Source: Locusta migratoria (Eukaryota; Arthropoda; Insecta; Orthoptera; Acrididae). From it: a DNA stretch of 64,000 nt. The first letter of the stretch is position 1; each line of letters opens with the position of its first letter. This document shows, piece after piece, positions 58,495 through 64,000 of this stretch. The DNA is taken from the NCBI GenBank assembly GCA_026315105.1, contig CM048746.1:566500940-566564939 (forward strand), read 5' to 3'. A model generated the notes under the pieces. That model had not been told where the DNA came from. It made no database searches and saw only the letters and a program-made list of their open reading frames with translations. The position numbers and the translations under genes were made by a program.

Positions 58495-58810
58495 ACAGAC
58501 CGTGATGCTCAAAAGCAAAACAAAGTATTGGCTATTACTGATAGATCTGAAGCATTGAATTAAAATTTGTGGTGCAGCCGAGAATCGAAGCCGAACCTCC
58601 ATGCTTACTATTTTTTTTTTTTTGCTCTCTTGGTAGTTCCGATCGTTGCGGACGCTGATCATGTTTGTTCGTTTGTGTTCGTTCTGTTCTTGGCTCAGCT
58701 TTTTTATTGCAGAGGGCGTTGAGCCCACTGACTGGGCGCGCTGAGCCACGGCGCCCGGCAACTTACTAGGCAGACGTCTTAACCGTTAGACTACCACACC
58801 ACTAACGATT
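58495..58810 (-). repeat. Thr-tRNA-like SINE (family D), interrupted by a second SINE
   Basis: In reverse: gtggtagtctaacggttaag, acgtctgcctagtaag, [insert], catggaggttcggcttcgat, then body caccacaaattttaattcaa. The anticodon-loop position reads ctagtaa (AGT, Thr-like) and the B box is ggcttcgattctc. The insert at 58611-58761 splits it at the anticodon arm. Confidence 0.8.
58611..58761 (-). repeat. Small 151-bp SINE nested in the Thr-tRNA-like SINE
   Basis: Flanked by a perfect 7-bp duplication cttacta at 58604-58610 and 58762-58768. In reverse it begins ttgccgggcgccgtggctca (A-box-like gtggctcagcg), has a weak B-box-like gggctcaacgcc, and ends in a poly-A run of about 13. It has its own tail and target duplication, so it is an independent retroposon. 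Confidence 0.8.
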
Positions 58811-61800
58811 AAGGCGCCTTGGAATAGTCTATGTTCGATTTCCCTCCACAACACAAACTTTAATTCAGCTTCTTTGTTCCAAAGATAATTGCCACTACTG
58901 CCAAGGCTCTCCATACAGCGGAATAGCACCTTAGCAATGGACATGGTGGAACAATCCTGTTATTACATAGGAGCCGTTTTACCAATTTCTTCTGATATAG
59001 CACACTAAATTTTAACTGCCATATACTGGTACGTATGGAGAGGCAACATTTTCAAAGTCTCCCTCCAAACAATGACTTTGCCTCGCACTGATGGAGGCTT
59101 GGCAGTCAAGGATGTTCAATCACAGTGCACTGCATTGTTTATTAAGCAAACAACAAGAATGTTACAGAGCACCCAACTTGGTATTACCAAATACCTTTTC
59201 ACTACCTTGGCCCCGAAAGATCAGAGGGCGTCAGTAATGCTCAACTGGCCTATGCCTCTAAAGATTATACAGAATTAAGTTATTTACAAGAAGCTGCTCA
59301 CAGATATACCACTTCGAAGTTGTACATTTCACTGATTACGGGACACCCACGAAACCCTATAGAGCTAAAATATTGAAATAAAAAGTGGAAAAATATCTGG
59401 AAAAAAGTACATAATAAGATCCTTACGACTGACGAGCAATCTGTGTGGTTGTTATGGTCTTCAGTCCGGAGACTGGTTTGATGCAGCTCTCCACCCTACT
59501 CTATCCTGAGCAAGCCTTTTCATCTCCTCATAAGAACGGCAACCCACATCCACTTGAATCTTCTTACTATATGCGTCTCTTGGTCTCCCTCTGCGATTTT
59601 TACCCCACACAATTCCCTCCAATGCTAAATATACGATTCCTCGATGTCTAAGAATGTGTCCTACCAAGCGATTCCTTCTTTTAGTCAGGGTATGCCAAAA
59701 ATTCCTTTTCTCACGAATTCTGTTCAGTACCTCTTCATTAGTTATGCGATTTAGCCACCTAATCTTCAGCATTCTTCTGTACCACCACATTTCAAAAGCC
59801 TCTATTCTCTTCCTGTCCGAACTGCTTATCGTCCATGTTTCACTCCCGTACAAGGCAACACTCCACACAAATGCCTTTAGAAAAGACTTCCTTACACTTA
59901 AATTAATTTTCGATGTTAGCAAATTTCTCTTTTTCAAAAATGCTTTTCTTCCTATTGCCATTCAGCATTTTATATCCTCTGTACTGCAACCGTAGCATGC
60001 TATTTTACTACCCAAGTAACAAAACTCATCTACCACCTTCATTGTTTCGTTACCTAATCTAATTCCTTCAGCATCGCCTGATTTTCTAAGACCGCATTCC
60101 ATTATTTTTGTTTTGCTCTTGTTAATGTTCATTTTATACGCTCTCTTCAAGACACTGTCCATTCCGTTCAACTGCTCTTCCAGGTCCTTCGCTGTCTCTG
60201 ACAGAATTACAATGTCATCGGCAAAACGCAATGTTTTTATTTCTTCCCCCTGAACTTTAATTCCTTCACCAAATTTCTCCTTGCTTTCCTTCACCGCCTG
60301 CTCGATGTACAAATTGAACAACATCGGAGAAAGGCTACAACCCTGTCTTACTCCCTTCCCAACTGATGCTTCCCTTTCATGCCCCTCGAGTCTAATAACT
60401 GCGGTCTGGCTTTTGTACAAGTTGTAAATAACTCTCCTTTCCCTGTATTTTACCCCTGCTGACTTCAGAATTTGAAGGAGTGTATTCCAGTCAACATTGT
60501 CAAATGCTTTCTCCAAATCCACAAAAGCTAAAAATGTAGGTGTGCCTTTCCTTAATCTATCTTCTAAGATAAGATGTAAAGTGAGTATTGCCTCCCGGGT
60601 TCCTATGTTCCTCCTGAATCCAAAATGATCTTCCCCGAGGTCAGCTTCTACCAACTTTTCCATTCTCCTGTAGATAATTCGTGTTAAAATTTTGCAACCA
60701 TGACTTATCAAACTGATGGTTCTGTAATTTTCACACCTGTCTGCACCTGATTTCTCTGGAATGGGGATTATTACATTTTTCTTAAGGTCTGAGGGCATTT
60801 CGCCTGTCTCATACATCCTACACACCAGTTCAAATAGTCTTGTCATGGCTGGCTCTCCCAGGCACTTTAGTAGCTCTGAGGATATGTCTTCTACTCCTGG
60901 GGCCTTGTTCCGACCTAGGTCTTTCAGGGCTCTGTCAAATTCATCTCTCAGTATAGTATCTCCTATATCATCTTGATCTACTTCCTCTTCCCTTTCTACA
61001 ACATCGTCTCTAAGTTCATTTCCTTTGTAGAGCTGCTCTATGTGCTCTTTCCACCTTTCAGCTTTCCCTTCTTTGCTGAGAACTGGTTTCCCATCTGAGT
61101 TCTTGATATTCATAGAGTTGCTTTTCTTGTCCCCAAATGTCTCTTTTATTTTCCTGTAGGCGGTATCTACTTTTCCCCTTGCTATACATTCTTCTACAGA
61201 TTTGCATTTGGCTTCTAGCCACTCCTGCTTAGCCATTTTGCACTTCCTGTCAATCTCATTTTTTAGTCATCTGTACTCCATTTTGCCTGTTTCATTTACT
61301 GCATTTTTTTTTTATATTTTCTCCTTTCATCAATTAAATTTAGTATTTCCTGTGATACCCAAGGATTTTTTGTAGGTCTTGCCTTTCTACCTATTTTGTC
61401 CTCTGCTGCCTTCACTATTTCATGTCTTATTGCTACCCATTCCTCTTCTACTGTTTTATTTCCCCCTGTTTCTGTCAATTGTTACCTAAAACTCCCTCTG
61501 AAATTCTCCAGAACTTCGCTTTCCTTCAATTTATCTAAGTCCCATCTCCTTACTTTCCTACCTTTCTGCAGTTTTTTCAGCTTCAGCCTTTGTTAATGAA
61601 AAAGTTCCAACAGGAGAAAAACTGTATAAAATAAAAATGAAGCCTGACCCATATTGTGACCATTGCCAATTGGTAGACACAATAGCACATACCTTTGTTT
61701 GCAGAGACCGAAATACCATCTGGAAGTGGACGCGAAAAAAGCTAGCAATTATAAACAGGACGTCGGAAAATGCAATAAAGGTAGAAGATATAATATATCC

Positions 61801-62196
61801 AGACTGGAATCTACACCCTTGTATGAAACACAACAGCTATCTTTGGTTACTTGGAAAATTTATAAACTACATCACTAAAAACAAAACTACAACATTAGAA
61901 GAATTTGTGATGTATATTAAAGAAGAACACAACAAATTACAGAAGCTACCAAAATATAAACAACAATTTCAAAATTTCCTCTTTCATACCCTGAAATAAG
62001 ACTGTAAATAAGTTAAATGTGAGGAAGTATCACAAGATGTGCAACAATGATTTTCTGAAGCTACAACAAACCAACATAAGATGAACAACATAATGAAAAT
62101 ATAAAATAAATTTCAGAAGCAATAGTAGATAATTTGTTTTCACATATTATGTATAAATGCTTTGTATAATAATAATAAAGGGTTAAAAAAAAAAAA
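58811..62196 (+). mobile_element. L1/Tx1-like LINE 3' part, split by nested RTE-like LINE
   Basis: The left part (58811-59450) contains MTLPRTDGGLAVKDVQSQCT (59072), the post-RT region typical of L1/Tx1-type ORF2 (..GGL..xD...). The right part (about 61580-62196) resumes with KLYKIKMKPDPYCDHCQLVD and HTFVCRDRNTIWKWTRKK (61637-61999), the C-terminal CCHC-like finger. It is followed by a 3' UTR and poly-A at 62185-62196. The catalytic RT core is absent (5' truncated). A minus-strand LINE occupies 59451-61580 between the halves. Confidence 0.78.
59451..61580 (-). pseudogene. RTE-like LINE nested in the L1-like LINE
   Basis: The best-preserved LINE ORF in the window: 424 codons at 59962-61236, with NKAPGVEDISSELLKCLGEP, KNVIIPIPEKSGADRCENYR, LGEDHFGFRRNIGTREAILT, LAFVDLEKAFDNVDWNTLLQ, GVRQGCSLSPMLFNLYIEQA and LRFADDIVILSETAKDLEEQ (intact FADD, about residue 335). 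After one stop the C-terminal frame 59461-59961 follows (WWYRRMLKIRWLNRITNEEV). The 5' end is truncated before the endonuclease (first readable part 61296-61570, with a frameshift). The ttgtta-type sequence at both junctions may be the target duplication. Confidence 0.88.
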
Positions 62197-62350
62197 ACGG
62201 TTAAGACGTCTGCCTAGTAAGCATGGAGGTCCGGGTTCGATTCCCGGCCGCACCACAAATTTTAATTCAATGCTTCAGCTCTATCAATAATGTCTTTGAC
62301 GTATTTGAGACGTAAATCGGTCTCTGGGATTGTTTGTTTGTATTAAAGTA
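62197..62350 (+). repeat. Thr-tRNA-like SINE (family D), 5'-clipped copy
   Basis: Begins cggttaagacgtctgcctag directly after the LINE poly-A, then catggaggtccgggttcgat and cggccgcaccacaaatttta, with an intact B box (gggttcgattccc). It is the same family as 58495-58810 in opposite orientation and lacks the first ~18 bases of the head. Confidence 0.82.
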
Positions 62351-63170
62351 TTGGCTGTTTACATTAAATAACAGGGTGACGGGGACACATCATCGATGCA
62401 CGCGGCAAGAAATGTTTTTATACGTATAATGAATAGTCTGTATGAATGTATAGCTTTGTATAACGTTATTGAAAGCAAATTTTCAGCAGAAATGACTTAC
62501 TTGCTGACATATAAACTTGCTCAAGTGCAGCTTGAAGTATCTTCCCATCGATAATCACATTCATAAGTTGCAAAAAGTAAAAGATTCATAGCGTAACATA
62601 AACCTGGAGGATATGTAATTCTCTTGCTTCTAAACATAACTGACAGTACGGTACTTTTTACCTGGGCACATATAAAGACGACAATCACTGCATTAATATT
62701 AATAATAATATGAAATTACTTTACCTTTACTACTAGATGTGCGATAGGAATACGAAAAGTCGTTTTATAGTTAATATCAACGCTTGATTTCACCTATAAA
62801 TGAGAAAAAATGTTGCTCATAATGACGAAAACTGACTCGGGTAATCTTAAATGTTGGTTTCAAGCCACAACACAGCAGAGATAGGATTACGCGCAGTCTG
62901 TGTTATGATTGGTCTATGATTAATAGTAATAATAGTAACAATGATAATACTAAAAAATAATAAGCAATTGTTTCTTTATTCTTGTCTACCAATTGCTTAT
63001 TTTTATTCTCTGTAACTACGAATATACTCTGTAGGTATGCTACTTTCAAATAACGAAGTGAAAGCAAACAGCTGATAAAGCATTGCTATAAAATCCGAAC
63101 AGTACTTTTACATGTAAAGAACAAGTTACTCCGTATAACAATTACCAACATACTGCAGTGAAAAAATAGT
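62351..63170. other. Intergenic AT-rich sequence
   Basis: Short inverted gcaattgtttctt/aattgcttatt blocks near 62962-63000, otherwise nothing recognised. Confidence 0.45.
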
Positions 63171-63238
63171 ATGAAGAGGGTTAGAAACCAAATCCTTCTG
63201 TATAACAAACTAACGCTCTACCAACAAGTCCACAGGAG
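63171..63238 (-). repeat. tRNA-like relic at gypsy-3 boundary
   Basis: In reverse: gttggtagagcgttagtttg, ttatacagaaggatttgg, tttctaaccctc. This has a D-arm-like GGTAGAGCG and an anticodon-arm-like part, but the T arm is degenerate. It is more likely a SINE head than a working tRNA. Confidence 0.4.
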
Positions 63239-63490
63239 CTCAATATTGTCACGTTGCAATGGAAGTAGGCTTGACTTCGAAGGCAACTTAAACACAGCAA
63301 TTATACTGAAAGCACGTTTATTACGAACTCAACATACACGCAGCACTGACTGCCTCTCAGGCAGAGTGCTCTGCTATTTATACACAGACAGAATTTACCA
63401 GAAATTAGAAGAACAGTTAACATAAGAAACAAGTAGAATTTTCAAGTGAACATAAGAAAGACGTAGAACCTTCTGGACTTGTTAATTACA
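63222..63490 (-). repeat. Putative gypsy-3 3' LTR
   Basis: Lies downstream of the gypsy pol C-terminus on the minus strand. In reverse it has a TATA box (tgtataaatagcagagc, plus strand about 63369-63385) and an AATAAA (about 63316-63321). Short inverted repeats aacaagtcca (63223-63232 and the reverse of 63474-63483) lie near its ends. TG/CA termini could be 63490 and 63247; boundaries uncertain because the partner LTR is outside the window. Confidence 0.5.
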
Positions 63491-63502
63491 GAGAAATAAA
63501 TT

Positions 63503-63580
63503 TTCTGCCGGTGGGCGTGATTGAACCGGCGACCTTCTGCTCCGCAGTCCGTGACGCTATCCCCTGCGCCACGCCGTCAG
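63503..63580 (-). repeat. tRNA-like segment between gypsy-3 pol and LTR
   Basis: In reverse: ggcgtggcgcaggggatagc (A-box-like), actgcggagcagaaggtcgc (anticodon-arm-like, GCG), ccggttcaatcacgcccacc (B-box-like). The T stem does not pair well, so it is not a functional tRNA gene, but it keeps both pol III box positions. Confidence 0.55.
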
Positions 63581-63639
63581 TTGGTGTTCGTGGTCTCTCG
63601 CAGCATTGCTCTCTCTCCTGGAGAAAGAGCGAACCGCTG

Positions 63640-64000
63640 TTATGATCCCTGTGGGGCCAGCTGCAATGTCCTGGATCTTGACCGTGTCATGGGTCCTCTG
63701 TATGACAGTTCATCTCCGCGATTATCGATGACAGACGTTCCTGTCGTGGCTTCATCAGGAACGTTACCGTCCTTAAAGTCTTTGAACAAGAAGCCATTGT
63801 CGTCTACCTGCTCTTCAGGATCGTAGTAAGGCTTCATGCGCAGGACGTGAACAATGTCTCTTCGTTTTTGACGTTTCGACGACGGCTCATAATCCTCAAC
63901 TTCGTATGTGACGTCTGACAGGCGGCATATGACACGATACGGACCAAAGTATCGCTTCAATAACTTTTCTAACAGTCCAACCTTCTGTACAGGGGTGAAA
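63640..64000 (-). pseudogene. Ty3/gypsy element 3, pol C-terminus (partial)
   Basis: The minus-strand frame from the window end to a stop at 63640 contains MKRYFGPYRVICRLSDVTYE (integrase C-terminal GPY/F-type module), followed by RRDIVHVLRMKPYYDPEEQ and a polar tail. These are typical of gypsy pol ends in insects. The element continues beyond 64000, so completeness cannot be judged; the visible frame is open. Confidence 0.8.

Noticed and set aside
61637..61999. Independent host zinc-finger gene
   Set aside because: The frame continues the L1-like LINE interrupted at 59.45 kb and is followed by that element's poly-A tail.
63503..63580. Functional Arg-like tRNA gene
   Set aside because: The T stem does not pair and the segment is embedded in a retrotransposon 3' region.

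Overview
The window looks like nuclear DNA of a large-genome insect, most likely an orthopteran of locust type. It is AT-rich, has no operons or compact genes, contains one host gene with introns above 10 kb, and is otherwise packed with old, nested transposable elements. Several tRNA-derived SINE families match my memory of acridid (Schistocerca-like) repeats. That assignment is recollection, not a search result.

The one host gene I can defend is PYROXD2 (pyridine nucleotide-disulphide oxidoreductase domain 2) on the plus strand. Its last three coding exons lie at 2989-3142, 17843-17950 and 30833-31042. They join in phase and end at a TAG, and the introns between them are 14.7 kb and 12.9 kb. 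Everything from 1 to about 31 kb on either strand is therefore intron sequence of this gene, and about 31.04-31.83 kb is its probable 3' UTR. Nothing downstream of 31.8 kb is convincingly a host gene.

Intron content: a degraded Penelope end and SINE (0-0.45 kb); internal repeats (3.6-4.3 kb); a 5'-truncated non-LTR retrotransposon (4.85-5.67 kb); a hAT-like non-autonomous transposon with an 8-bp target duplication (5.7-7.95 kb); two head-to-head Penelope fragments (8.85-9.33 kb); an I-type LINE (9.8-13.7 kb, minus) with a SINE in its ORF1; a broken CR1/Jockey-like LINE (13.8-16.6 kb); a foldback element (16.6-17.1 kb); a Ty3/gypsy element with both LTRs (18.9-25.6 kb, minus) carrying a Helitron in gag; a 1,410-bp tandem duplication (25.17-27.99 kb); a second LINE (to 29.16 kb); and a Penelope fragment bounded by 71-bp inverted arms (29.74-30.72 kb).

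Downstream region: a SINE with a perfect 17-bp target duplication (32.86-33.33 kb); an internally deleted RTE-like LINE (33.3-34.1 kb); a solo LTR (34.8-35.2 kb); a second complete-length but frameshifted gypsy element (37.39-43.56 kb); a doubly deleted I element (44.4-47.5 kb, minus); an orphan TTF-type zinc-finger ORF of hAT/ZMYM type (48.3-48.7 kb, minus); LINE remnants (50.5-54.4 kb), one carrying two SINEs; a near-complete Penelope-like element with RT and GIY-YIG domains (54.6-57.7 kb); a mariner-like remnant (57.7-58.5 kb); and an L1/Tx1-like LINE (58.8-62.2 kb) split by a nested RTE-like LINE and flanked by inverted tRNA-like SINE copies. The window ends inside a third gypsy element (63.2-64.0 kb, minus).

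Almost every mobile-element ORF is broken by stops, frameshifts or lost catalytic residues. The most useful signals are the order of nesting, read from target-site duplications, and a few structures that look unusual: the inverted-arm Penelope, the inner 151-bp SINE inside a Thr-tRNA-like SINE, the recent tandem duplication, the inverted SINE pair around a LINE, and a tRNA-like segment inside a gypsy 3' end.
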